64,000 bases of DNA, from positions 496,001-560,000 of the forward strand of contig NZ_JAFCMB010000002.1 in the NCBI RefSeq assembly GCF_018130145.1, given 5' to 3'. This DNA is from Bradyrhizobium sp. AUGA SZCCT0176. Lineage in GTDB: Bacteria; Pseudomonadota; Alphaproteobacteria; Rhizobiales; Xanthobacteraceae. The notes under the pieces are model-generated. The model was not told the origin of the DNA, did not search any database, and saw only the letters and a list, made by a program, of their open reading frames with translations. Shown here in pieces: positions 33,396 through 41,782 of the stretch; position 1 is the stretch's first letter; every line of letters begins with the position of its first letter. The translations under genes were made by a program, and so were the position numbers.

Positions 33396-34502
33396 ATGCA
33401 CGGAACGAGAATTCTGGAGGAGGCGGACCGCCTGATGACGGTCTGCAATTCCTGCCGCTATTGCGAGGGGCTCTGCGCGGTATTTCCGGCGATGGAGATG
33501 CGCCGCGCGTTTTCCGACGGCGACCTCAATTATCTCGCCAATCTCTGCCACGGCTGCGGCGCGTGCTACACCGATTGCCAGTTCTCGCCGCCGCATGAGT
33601 TCAACGTCAATGTGCCGCAGACGCTTGCCGTCGCGCGAAACGAATCCTACGCCGCCTATGTGTGGCCCCGCGCCTTTTCCGGCGCCTTCGCGCGCAACGG
33701 CCTCGTGATCAGCATCGTTGCGGCGCTCAGCGTCGCCGCCTTCATCTTCGGCTTTGCCGCCTTCCACGACCGGCAAGTGCTGTTCGGCGTCCACACCGGG
33801 CCGGGCGCGTTCTACAAATTGATGCCGCACAATGCGATGGCGGCGCTGTTCGGCGCCGCCTTCCTCTATGCGATCGTGGCGCTTTTCATGGGCGTGCGCG
33901 CGTTCTGGCGCGATATCGGCGAGCCCGTCGGCATGCGCGCCGATGCGGGCTCGATTTGGCAGGCGATCCGCGACGCCGGCGAGTTGCGTTATCTCGATGG
34001 CGGCGGCGTCGGCTGCTTCAACGAGGATGATCGCCCGACCGACCGCCGCAAGATCTATCACCACCTCACCTTCTACGGTTTTGGACTGTGCTTTGCCTCG
34101 ACCAGTGTCGCGACGCTCTATCATTATTTTCTGGCGCGTCAGGCGCCTTACCCGTGGTGGGACCTGCCTGTCGTGCTGGGCACGCTTGGCGGCATTGGGC
34201 TGTTGATTGGACCCGTGGGACTGCTCCTCGAAAAATGGAAGCGCGATCCTGTGCTGGTCGATGAAAAACGCCTCGGCATGGATGTCGCGTTCATCGTGAT
34301 GCTGTTCCTGACCAGCCTGACCGGCATGGCGCTCTTGTTCTTGCGCGCAACACCGGCGATGGGACCGCTACTGGCGCTGCATCTCGGCGTGGTGTTCTCG
34401 CTGTTCGTCACCATGCCCTATGGCAAATTTGTGCACGGCATTTATCGCTTCGTCGCCCTGGTGCGTTATGCGCGGGAGCGGCGGATGATGGGGCATGTTT
34501 AG
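33396..34502 (+). CDS. tcuB: Tricarballylate utilisation 4Fe-4S membrane protein
   Basis: 368 residues from the ATG at 33396 (GGAAGAGAG upstream). Two ferredoxin-like cysteine clusters open the protein: CNSCRYCEGLCAVFP at about residues 18-32 and CHGCGACYTDCQFSPP at about 51-66. About six membrane helices follow (for example LVISIVAALSVAAFIFGFAAF and LGTLGGIGLLIGPVGLLL), with several His residues that may bind haem (HHLTFYGFG, LYHYFL). The same layout defines TcuB/CitB, which reoxidises the FADH2 of TcuA and passes electrons to the quinone pool. Last gene of the tcu operon. Confidence 0.92.
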   Translation: MHGTRILEEADRLMTVCNSCRYCEGLCAVFPAMEMRRAFSDGDLNYLANLCHGCGACYTDCQFSPPHEFNVNVPQTLAVARNESYAAYVWPRAFSGAFARNGLVISIVAALSVAAFIFGFAAFHDRQVLFGVHTGPGAFYKLMPHNAMAALFGAAFLYAIVALFMGVRAFWRDIGEPVGMRADAGSIWQAIRDAGELRYLDGGGVGCFNEDDRPTDRRKIYHHLTFYGFGLCFASTSVATLYHYFLARQAPYPWWDLPVVLGTLGGIGLLIGPVGLLLEKWKRDPVLVDEKRLGMDVAFIVMLFLTSLTGMALLFLRATPAMGPLLALHLGVVFSLFVTMPYGKFVHGIYRFVALVRYARERRMMGHV

Positions 34503-34532
34503 CTGCCAATGCGTTTCCTAGTCCTCTCCACT

Positions 34533-34673
34533 CGTCGTCCCGGCCTTGAGCCGGGACCCATACTCCGCGGCGATCCTTGTTAAGGAAGGTATCTGACGCC
34601 AGCGCTCTCATCGAAGGGGCGCGGCGTATGGGTCCCGGATCGCGTTCGCTGCGCTCACTTGTCCGGGACGACG
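34533..34673. repeat. Intergenic palindromic element, GTCGTCCCGG family (variant)
   Basis: Left arm CGTCGTCCCGGCCTTGAGCC; right arm GGTCCCGGATCGCGTTCG...TGTCCGGGACGACG, the same right-arm variant as the copy at 16020-16157. Lies behind tcuB. Confidence 0.85.
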
Positions 34674-34689
34674 AAAATTATTCTCGCGG

Positions 34690-35215
34690 CGCAATACGCC
34701 CGAAGTTTTGCAAATCGTTTCGCCCCATAAGAAAGAGGGCGCAGGGAAGACCGGGTGCGCGCTGCACCCGCGGTCCCGTGTGCGGTTTGCACAAAAAAGG
34801 CTGCACACGAGCATACAGGGCAGCGGAGAACACCCGGCCTTCCCTGCGCAATGGCTTTACGGCTTATGCCGTGATCTCCCCGGAGACGAGTTCTTGGTTG
34901 ACTCCGTCGCCGCCGTTCAGCTCTCGCCTACCCGACAGCTTGACGCCTGCAACGGGCGCCAGGACCACACGGTTTTGCCGTACGCTTATCCACGCCGTCG
35001 TCTCAGCGTAAACAAGCGTCCACCGCAACCCGTCCAACGTCCGTGACGACGGCCGACGCCCTTCTGGCCAGGACGGGATGGGAGAATATATGCCCCTGAT
35101 TTTGGTTCTGGTAAACAGAAATATTTTTTATTCTGGGGCTTGACACGACTTCTGTAAATCAGAAGCGATTTGCGGTCTGACAACGCCGATCCGGTTCCAT
35201 TCATGAAGCATTAGG
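34690..35215. repeat. Dispersed ~0.5-kb non-coding repeat element (Bradyrhizobium type)
   Basis: No convincing gene is present in 34503-35404. One frame translates to GAGKTGCALHPRSRVRF, then a proline/arginine-rich peptide to 35046. I recall this peptide as a recurrent spurious 'hypothetical protein' at many loci in Bradyrhizobium and relatives, which marks a dispersed DNA repeat rather than a coding sequence. The right end changes to AT-rich DNA (35088-35215) with TTTTTTATTCTGGGGCTTGACA, a possible promoter-like segment pointing towards the PilZ gene. I see no transposase or clear terminal inverted repeats. Boundaries are approximate and rest on composition. Confidence 0.5.
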
Positions 35216-35404
35216 ATATTTGCTGATTCTGCCTACCTTTTTACCTCCCATTCAGAAAATGGCCGTAAGAGCAACGGCGCAAGAGATGGCTTCGGCTCTC
35301 TCGCGTGGTGCGCCCGAGGTCGCGAATGGCCGAGGAGCAGCCTATCAAGCTGACAAAGATCAGCGGCCGCTCAAACTCTCCCATTTGCTCCCCAAGGATC
35401 CATC

Positions 35405-36082
35405 GTGCCTGTTCAGGATTTCCTCAGCCAGCGAGCGGTGAATGTCATCGTCGGCGGCAGCTACACGCTGCCGAACTGGTATGACCCGCAGGGCAAGCTT
35501 CGCACCTTCGCCTGCCGCACCACGCGCGTGTCGCCGTACCGCATGATTGTCGAGGTGCCCGTGGTCGGCAAGATCGGCGACCGCCTGACGTCGTATTTCC
35601 GCGACTTCGGAAGATTCGAGGGCAGCATCAGCGACACGATGAATCGCAGTTTCATGCTCGAGCTGGAGATGACGCGCGAGCGGCGCGAAAGACTCTCTGA
35701 TATGCTGACCTGGCTGGAGAAGAAGCAGAAAAATCCGGCGATGCTGGAGCTGCGAAAGAATGCGCGCTTCGTGCCGCCCAATCCGCATTCCACGCTGACC
35801 CTGGCGGATAGTTCGATCCACCCCTGCTTCATTATCGATTGCTCGGTCACGGGCGTTGCGGTGTCGACCGCCGTGCAGCCGCCCGTCGGCATGCCGCTCG
35901 CGGTCGGCGCATGCGTCGGGCGCGTCGTGCGGCTGTTGCCCAACGGCATCGCGGTCAAGTTCGTCGAGCAGCAGACGGTTCGCGATCTCGAGCGGCTGGT
36001 TGCGCGAACTGTTCCAGCCGCGGCAAAAACTGTTGCCGCCTTGCCCGAGCCGGTGGCGGCCTTGAACGCGGTGATGGCTTGA
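35405..36082 (+). CDS. PilZ-domain protein (c-di-GMP receptor candidate)
   Basis: 225 residues from a GTG at 35405 with AGGA 6 bases upstream. Two beta-barrel-like halves are visible. The second (residues ~118-200) carries the PilZ motifs: RKNAR (RxxxR) and IIDCSVTGVAVST (D/N-x-S-x-x-G), then GRVVRLLPNGIAVKFVE. The first half (residues ~8-75) looks like a degenerate PilZ copy without the RxxxR. A helical linker with ERRERLSDMLTWLEKKQK joins them. The protein should bind cyclic di-GMP in the cytoplasm. Partner unknown; the gene stands alone downstream of the dispersed repeat. Confidence 0.85.
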   Translation: MPVQDFLSQRAVNVIVGGSYTLPNWYDPQGKLRTFACRTTRVSPYRMIVEVPVVGKIGDRLTSYFRDFGRFEGSISDTMNRSFMLELEMTRERRERLSDMLTWLEKKQKNPAMLELRKNARFVPPNPHSTLTLADSSIHPCFIIDCSVTGVAVSTAVQPPVGMPLAVGACVGRVVRLLPNGIAVKFVEQQTVRDLERLVARTVPAAAKTVAALPEPVAALNAVMA

Positions 36083-36215
36083 TTGGCGAGCTTCGGTCCG
36101 CAAAAAGCGGAACACCAGCCTCCCCACACTGATATGTAGTGCGCAAGGGGCTTGCTTCAAGACCCCGGTCATCCCGTAGAACGCCTGCCGACGCCAACAG
36201 CTACGGAGGGACGAC

Positions 36216-37721
36216 ATGGGTGCGGCAAAGACGGAGCATGCGGTGGTGATCGCCGGGGGCGGCCCCACAGGGCTGATGCTGGCGGGCGAATTGGCGTTGG
36301 CTTGTATCGACGTTGCCATCGTCGAGCGGCGGGCCAGCCAGGAACTGGCGGGCTCACGCGCCGGCGGCCTGCATTCGCGCACCATCGAGATCCTCGATCA
36401 GCGTGGCATCGCCGACCGGTTCCTCTCGGAGGGACAGACGTTCGGGGTCGTGCACTTCCACGTTCCGCTCGATATCAGCGACTTTCCCACCCGGCACAAT
36501 TACGGGCTCGGGCTGTGGCAGAACCATATCGAGCGCATCCTGGCCGAGTGGGCCCTTGAGCTGAAGGTGCCGATCTATCGCGGAACGGAGGTGACGGGTT
36601 TCGCACAGGACGACAGCGGCGTGGACGTCGCGCTGTCCGACGGGGCAGCGTTGCGCGCGAAATATCTCGTCGGGTGCGACGGAGGACGCAGCCTGATCCG
36701 CAAAGCCGCCGGCATCGCATTCCCCGGATCGGATCCGACCGTCAGCAATCTGATCGCCGAGGTCGAGGTGGCCGAGCAGCCGAAACTGGGCATCCACCGC
36801 AATGAGTTTGGCGCCCATGGCTTCAGCAAGTTGAACTACGAGATCCGCGACGGCGAAATTGTCTACCTGGATGGGGGACCGCTACGGGTCATGGTGACCG
36901 AGCGGAACGTCGGGTCCGGCGAACCGACGTTGAGCGATCTCAGCGAGGCGCTGATCGGAATCTTCGGGACCGATTACGGAATCCACAGTCCGACCTGGAT
37001 TTCGAGATTCACCGACATGACCCGGCAGGCCGCGTCCTACCGCGACAGACGGGTGCTGCTGGCCGGCGACGCCGCCCACGTGCATTATCCGACAGGCGGA
37101 CAGGGCCTCAACCTCGGTGTGCAGGATGCGGTGAACCTCGGCTGGAAGCTGGCGCAAGTGGTCAAGCAGACGGCGCCGGAAAGTCTGCTCGACACCTACC
37201 ATGCCGAACGGCACCCGGTCGCGGCCCTCGCGTTGCGCAACACGATGGCGCAAGTAGCACTGCTGCGCACCGACGACCGCACCAAAGCCTTGGGCGAGGC
37301 CGTGTCCGAGCTGATGCGCATGGACGAGCCGCGCAAGCGGTTCGCCGCTGACATGTCCGGTTTCGGCATTCGTTACGACTTTGGCGAAGGGCATAAGCTG
37401 CTCGGACGCCGCATGCCCGATCTCGACCTGATCACCGAAGGCAGCCCGCTGCGGGTGTTCACCCTGCTACACGATGCCCGGCCGGTGCTGCTCAATCTTG
37501 CCGAGCCCGGCAGCCTCGACATCACACCGTGGGCGGATCGGGTCCAATTGATCGACGCCAAGTATGATGGCGCGTGGGAGCTTCCGGCACTCGGCGCGGT
37601 CACCGCTCCCGACGCCGTATTAATTCGGCCCGATGGATATGTGGCCTGGGTGGGAAATTCAACGCAGACGGGACTCGCCGACGCGCTGACCAACTGGTTC
37701 GGACCGCCTGCCGCGGCGTAG
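36216..37721 (+). CDS. FAD-dependent aromatic monooxygenase (class A flavoprotein)
   Basis: 501 residues. Motifs of the p-hydroxybenzoate hydroxylase superfamily: VVIAGGGPTGLMLAGELALA (first GxGxxG), YLVGCDGGRSLIRKAAG (DG motif), and DRRVLLAGDAAHVHYPTGGQGLNLGVQDAVNLGWKLA (GD motif). The C-terminal ~120 residues form the thioredoxin-like extension seen in phenol hydroxylase, polyketide hydroxylases and rifampicin monooxygenase. SRAGGLHSRTIEILDQRG also resembles the Rox/PgaE group. It uses NAD(P)H and O2 to hydroxylate an aromatic substrate. A GGAGGGACGAC site precedes the ATG. Monocistronic; the convergent small gene ends 21 bp away. Confidence 0.88.
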   Translation: MGAAKTEHAVVIAGGGPTGLMLAGELALACIDVAIVERRASQELAGSRAGGLHSRTIEILDQRGIADRFLSEGQTFGVVHFHVPLDISDFPTRHNYGLGLWQNHIERILAEWALELKVPIYRGTEVTGFAQDDSGVDVALSDGAALRAKYLVGCDGGRSLIRKAAGIAFPGSDPTVSNLIAEVEVAEQPKLGIHRNEFGAHGFSKLNYEIRDGEIVYLDGGPLRVMVTERNVGSGEPTLSDLSEALIGIFGTDYGIHSPTWISRFTDMTRQAASYRDRRVLLAGDAAHVHYPTGGQGLNLGVQDAVNLGWKLAQVVKQTAPESLLDTYHAERHPVAALALRNTMAQVALLRTDDRTKALGEAVSELMRMDEPRKRFAADMSGFGIRYDFGEGHKLLGRRMPDLDLITEGSPLRVFTLLHDARPVLLNLAEPGSLDITPWADRVQLIDAKYDGAWELPALGAVTAPDAVLIRPDGYVAWVGNSTQTGLADALTNWFGPPAAA

Positions 37722-37742
37722 CCGCATACCCGATCTTTCAGG

Positions 37743-37994
37743 TTAGTAGCGACGATAGCCCCGATGATATCCATAACCGCGACGTACATACGGGCGGCGG
37801 ACGACGTAGGCTCCTCGCCGATACACGGGCGCCGTGCGAACGCAGCCGCGTGCTCCGCAGACCACTGCAACACGTTCGACATTCGAAGGCTGGAGCTGTC
37901 CCAAGGGGGCGAGCGGAATAGCCGAAGCGGTTCCGGTCGAAAGCGCAGCGCCGGCTAAGGTGGCCAGTGCGAGAAGTGCGAATTTGAGCTTCAT
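37743..37994 (-). CDS. Small secreted Arg/Tyr-rich protein
   Basis: 83 residues. Signal peptide MKLKFALLALATLAGAALSTGTASA. The mature part has PLGQLQPSNVERVAVVCGARGCVRTAP with two closely spaced cysteines, then a C-terminal tail of Arg, Tyr and Gly (RRPYVRRGYGYHRGYRRY). Similar short envelope proteins with a GxxGCVR motif are frequent in Bradyrhizobium; function unknown. Good Shine-Dalgarno (AGGGAGAAAACC) in front. Confidence 0.8.
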   Translation of the reverse strand: MKLKFALLALATLAGAALSTGTASAIPLAPLGQLQPSNVERVAVVCGARGCVRTAPVYRRGAYVVRRPYVRRGYGYHRGYRRY

Positions 37995-38201
37995 CTGGTT
38001 TTCTCCCTTTGAGTATATAGTCCACAGCAGCGCATCGGTTCCTCTGCGAACGAAGGCTGAGTGCGAAATGCGGCGGACAGTTGGCCGGCTTTGAATATAA
38101 ACGACGGTGTCTGCCGCGCCGCCCTGGGCGATCAGGGCGCCAGCAGGATTTCGAGCATCAGCTAAATGGCATGGTTGACCCAGGTCGCGCAGCCATCAGT
38201 C

Positions 38202-40289
38202 TCAATGGCCCGTCCCGGGTTCGATCTTGCCGTCGAAAATTTCCGGGTTGGGTGGCCCTTCAACATGCAACATGCCGACCAGGCCGCGCTCGGCGCGCGA
38301 CAGAGCATGATCAACCAGCATATAGTTGCCGGGAACCTCGACCTTGAATTCCGTGATGACTGCACCACCCGCTGGAACGGTGACGGTCTGCACGCCGCGC
38401 AATGGCTCGCTTAGCAAGCCGCCGAGATTGTAGACTCGGTCGAAAATTTCACCGATGACGTGGAAGGAGGACGTGTAGTTGGGTCCGCCGACGCCGAAAT
38501 AGATTCGAACGGTTTCACCGACCTTGGCCTCCAGCGGATGCAATTTTGAAAGCGCCCCCACCGAACCGTTGAAAACGAAATATTCCGGCCGCTCGTTCAG
38601 CAATTTTTCAACACTGAATTCCTGACTGCCGCGATGGCCGAACGGCGCCTCAGTATAGATCTCGCCCTGCATAACGTAGAACTCGCGATCCACCGCCGGC
38701 AGTCCGCCTTCGGGCTCGACCAGCATGAGACCATACATCCCGTTGGCGATATGATGGGCCACCATTGGCGTGGCGCAGTGGTAGACATACAGTCCCGGAA
38801 TAAGCGCTTTGAATTTGAATGATTTCTCCGCCCCGGGATCGACCTGTGTGGAAGCGGCTCCGCCCCCGGGTCCGGTGGTCGCATGGAAGTCGACCGAATG
38901 AACCATCGTACTGTCAGCGGAATTCTTGACGCGCACATCCACGGTGTCTCCGACGCGGACGCGCAGCATCGGCCCGGGAACGCGGCCGTTGAACGTCCAA
39001 TAGCCGAACGTAGTCCCTTCCGCGAGGCGGCCTTCGAGTTCGACTGCGTTGAGTTCGACTTGCACTGTTTGCGGCGGACGTTGGCCGACAGGCGGTGGAA
39101 CCTCGGTCGATTTCCTCGAGATGTCGGCTTCGACCAGCACCTGATCGGGCGGAAGCGGCGTGACGACGAGTTGTCCGCGCATGCCCGCCAACTCGTGCCC
39201 TGGAACGCTACACAGGTAGGTGAAATCTCCGGCGCGCGTGGCGCGGAACGCGAACGCTGTGCTTGCGCCCGGGCTAAATATACGTGACGACCTTGCATTC
39301 TGTTCCGGAAATACGATGTCGTGCTCGGCCCCTTCTCCGTTGATCAGGATGATCTGCACCGTCTGTCCCTCCGCGGCTGAAAGAAGCGGATTGACTTGTC
39401 CGTCGATGGTGCCGCCGACGCCAAGATAGACCATCCGTCCTTCTGCAATGCCGGTACGCAGTGTGTAGCGGGCCTCCGGCAAATAAACAGAAGCGCGCGG
39501 TTCGCCCGGGGCTGACGGTTGCACCGGCGCAGCCGCCGGCGAGGGCGAACGCTGCGCAACAACCGGCGCGCCGGTCGGAGACGCGGCCGCAACCAGATAG
39601 GCGATCACATCCTTGCGCTCGTTCACGGTCTTCAATCCCGCGAACGGCATTTTGTTCTGCGGAACCAGCTTTGATGGATCAAGCAGATAGGCGTCGAGTG
39701 TCGCGGCGTCCCAAATCAAATTGGCAGCCTTCATCGCAGGCGAATAATTGTAGTTGGGCACCTCGCCGGACTTCTTGCCAATGATGCCGGCGAGGCTCGG
39801 GCCAAGGGCGTTCTTGCCGACCTCCAGCGAGTGGCAGGCTTGGCATTTTCTGTAGACCTGGCGGCCGGTCGCCGCATCGCCGTCGACGGCTGTCCCGCCA
39901 GCCAGTGTTGGGGGTGGCGTGGGAGTAACGGGTTGCGTCGGAGGAGCGTTCGTCGCAGCAGCCCTGAGCGCGGGAGCGCTCGACGGCTGCGTTGGTGCGT
40001 GGCCATGCATCTGGTGTGCCGTCGGTCCGGACGACGCCGGGGGGCGGCTTGGCGTCGCCGGGTCCGCTGGTGCTGGGACCACGGCTGAACTTTGTGGCGC
40101 CGCTGCGGAATTCCTGGAAGCAACTGAAGACGCCTGCGGCTGAGAACTGGCGGCGGTGGGCGCGACCGCCAGCGATTCCGGCGGTGTCGATGAGAAAGAA
40201 GCTGCGTACAAGATTCCGCCAAGAGCAATACAAAGTGCGGTTATAAGGATGGACCATTCGCGGAGTTTCGCAAGTATCGTTGCCTGCAT
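38202..40289 (-). CDS. nirK: Four-domain copper nitrite reductase (cyt c - cupredoxin - NirK core)
   Basis: 695 residues; reduces nitrite to nitric oxide. Order: one N-terminal membrane helix (residues 12-31), a ~100-residue Pro/Ala/Ser linker, a cytochrome c domain (haem site C149-QACH-153, axial Met214 in NKMPFAG), then a cupredoxin (~265-378) with type 1 copper ligands His323, Cys360, His365, Met370. The two-domain NirK core (~405-680) follows. In the core, type 1 ligands are His464, Cys505, His513, Met518; type 2 ligands His469, His504, His661; catalytic Asp467 and His610. All are conserved. The extra domains are built-in electron donors. The length is nearly double that of a standard NirK. 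No other denitrification gene and no FixK/NnrR box is visible nearby, so expression may depend on another signal. Confidence 0.92.
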   Translation of the reverse strand: MQATILAKLREWSILITALCIALGGILYAASFSSTPPESLAVAPTAASSQPQASSVASRNSAAAPQSSAVVPAPADPATPSRPPASSGPTAHQMHGHAPTQPSSAPALRAAATNAPPTQPVTPTPPPTLAGGTAVDGDAATGRQVYRKCQACHSLEVGKNALGPSLAGIIGKKSGEVPNYNYSPAMKAANLIWDAATLDAYLLDPSKLVPQNKMPFAGLKTVNERKDVIAYLVAAASPTGAPVVAQRSPSPAAAPVQPSAPGEPRASVYLPEARYTLRTGIAEGRMVYLGVGGTIDGQVNPLLSAAEGQTVQIILINGEGAEHDIVFPEQNARSSRIFSPGASTAFAFRATRAGDFTYLCSVPGHELAGMRGQLVVTPLPPDQVLVEADISRKSTEVPPPVGQRPPQTVQVELNAVELEGRLAEGTTFGYWTFNGRVPGPMLRVRVGDTVDVRVKNSADSTMVHSVDFHATTGPGGGAASTQVDPGAEKSFKFKALIPGLYVYHCATPMVAHHIANGMYGLMLVEPEGGLPAVDREFYVMQGEIYTEAPFGHRGSQEFSVEKLLNERPEYFVFNGSVGALSKLHPLEAKVGETVRIYFGVGGPNYTSSFHVIGEIFDRVYNLGGLLSEPLRGVQTVTVPAGGAVITEFKVEVPGNYMLVDHALSRAERGLVGMLHVEGPPNPEIFDGKIEPGTGH

Positions 40290-40827
40290 ATGCGATCTCC
40301 GTCTGAGCTAAAGATAAGAAAACCCGGTCAAGCAACGACTTCCAAACCACCCTGCTTTTCGACCTCAACGAGATCCGCGCGGGCGCTCAATACCGGTCAA
40401 GAGATTCTGGACGAGGAGCACAATGCTTCCATGGCGGAAGCGTTACTGCGCTGTCACCAACGGCTGCCGTGACTGGGGCGATGGTGGAAGCAGCATGCGC
40501 TTCCGGATCCGATGTGGCTGGTCAATATTGACCACTATTCAAAACAAACGAGGAGATGGCCCAACTTGAGGAAATGGGGTCATCATATGGGAGGCCCGGA
40601 TATGGGAGGCCCGGCGACCGGTGGTCGGATTATCTTGTCAGCTTCCATCGTCAGCGGACATCCCCTCAAGCGATGGTTTACGGCGGCCGCGTACAAGAAC
40701 CCACCATTCCGGACGGCAGCATTGATAGGAACTGCGGCCGTGCGTAAAGTTGCGTCAACGCCTGTGCCCGGCTGCGTTGCCGTGTTCGCCATGCCGGGCG
40801 CTTGAACAACTCTCGGAGGAAAATCCG
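40290..40827. other. Gene-poor gap between nirK and the aldolase
   Basis: A 538-bp stretch with no convincing gene. It contains the perfect palindrome at 40519-40534, a tandem 15-bp repeat around 40587-40616 (TATGGGAGGCCCGG twice), and a 63-codon frame at 40556-40747 (MAQLEEMG...). That frame has a purine-rich site touching its ATG and no recognisable family. It may hold a decayed gene. Confidence 0.4.
40519..40534. promoter_or_regulatory. Perfect 16-bp palindromic operator candidate
   Basis: TGGTCAATATTGACCA is fully self-complementary. It lies 230 bp upstream of nirK and 294 bp upstream of the aldolase start, in the divergent gap. The TGGT...ACCA ends fit GntR/FadR-type operators and the T-N11-A spacing fits LysR; neither regulator is encoded beside it. 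Confidence 0.5.
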
Positions 40828-41610
40828 TTGCGCCCAAATCCATTGAAGCCACGGCTCGCGGCGGGGGGCTGTGCGTTCGGAACGATGACGTTCGAGTTCT
40901 TCACGCCCGGCTATCCTTCGATCTGCCGCGAGGCCGGCGCCGAATTCATCCTCTATGACATGGAGCATTCGGGCGTCGGCTTCGAGACAATGAAGGCGCA
41001 GTTCGCATTCTGCCGCGGGCTCGATCTGGTGCCTCTCGTGCGCGTTCCCTCCGGCGACTATCATCACATCGCTCGCGCACTCGACATCGGTGCGATGGGC
41101 ATCATGGTGCCGATGGTCGAAACATCTGAGCAGGCCAGGGCGATCGTTGGTTGCACGAAATATCCGCCCGTTGGGCGTCGCGGCGCCGCGTTCAATGTCG
41201 CGGCGCATGACGACTATGCCGGCGGAGCCGAGACCGACAAGATTGCCGAGGCAAACGCACGCACGATGGTGATCGCGCTGGTGGAGACCGCCAAGGGCAT
41301 CGAGAACGTCGATGCGATCGCCGCGGTCGACGGCGTCGACGTGGTCTGGCTCGGCCACTACGATCTGACGAACTTCATGGGCATCCCGGGGCAGTTCGAC
41401 AATCCGAAATTCCACAGCGCTGTCGATAGACTGGTCGAAGCCTGCCAGAAACACGGCAAGACGCCGGGCTTCCTCGCCGGCGACGAGAAGTGGGCGCGCG
41501 ATTTCCGCGCCAAAGGCTTTCGCATGATCGCCTACGGCGTAGATGCGCTGTTGATGCAGCGCGCGCTCGCCGACGGCATCAAGCTGCTGCAGGGGACGTT
41601 GAGGCCATAG
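40828..41610 (+). CDS. HpcH/HpaI family aldolase
   Basis: 260 residues from a TTG at 40828 with GGAGG 8 bases upstream; the in-frame ATG at 40750 lacks a ribosome site. TIM-barrel aldolase landmarks: FILYDMEHSG (catalytic His region), GIMVPMVET (Glu metal ligand region), GRRGAAFNVAAHDDY and ALVETAKGIENVDAIAAVDGVDVVWLGHYDLTN (Asp metal ligand). The family cleaves 4-hydroxy-2-oxo acids to pyruvate and an aldehyde with a divalent metal. No companion pathway genes are adjacent, so the substrate is unknown. Confidence 0.88.
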   Translation: MRPNPLKPRLAAGGCAFGTMTFEFFTPGYPSICREAGAEFILYDMEHSGVGFETMKAQFAFCRGLDLVPLVRVPSGDYHHIARALDIGAMGIMVPMVETSEQARAIVGCTKYPPVGRRGAAFNVAAHDDYAGGAETDKIAEANARTMVIALVETAKGIENVDAIAAVDGVDVVWLGHYDLTNFMGIPGQFDNPKFHSAVDRLVEACQKHGKTPGFLAGDEKWARDFRAKGFRMIAYGVDALLMQRALADGIKLLQGTLRP

Positions 41611-41782
41611 CGGCAAGGGCGACGGTTCGGGACGGTTCGCCGCAGCTCGACGAACTCCGCCAATTTCGGTGGACAACGGGATAGAGCAGATCAAGCAATG
41701 GGTGTGTTTAGAAGTGACGACGACCTTTGAAGGACATCAGATCGCATGCAGCGCGGTCCCGGATATGGAGAAGGCGGGACGG

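Noticed and set aside
30693..34124. A 1143-codon open frame on the minus strand opposite tcuA, the esterase and tcuB
   Set aside because: It is antisense to three well-supported genes, has no recognisable domain and is rich in Arg/His/Asp, as expected for the complement of GC-rich codons.
34708..35046. 112-codon frame starting MQIVSPHKKEGAGKTGCALHP
   Set aside because: Probably translation of a dispersed non-coding repeat; recalled as a recurrent spurious annotation, with no domain or ribosome site.
36216..37721. Rifampicin monooxygenase
   Set aside because: It shares fold and some blocks with Rox, but so do many aromatic and polyketide hydroxylases; the substrate cannot be assigned.
38202..40289. 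Multicopper oxidase or laccase instead of nitrite reductase
   Set aside because: The core has the NirK pattern of type 1 and type 2 ligands with catalytic Asp and His, and lacks the HCHxxxH trinuclear motifs of laccases.
40556..40747. 63-codon frame MAQLEEMG... in the nirK-aldolase gap
   Set aside because: No family resemblance, the purine-rich site abuts the ATG, and part of the frame is a tandem DNA repeat; left as undecided non-coding.
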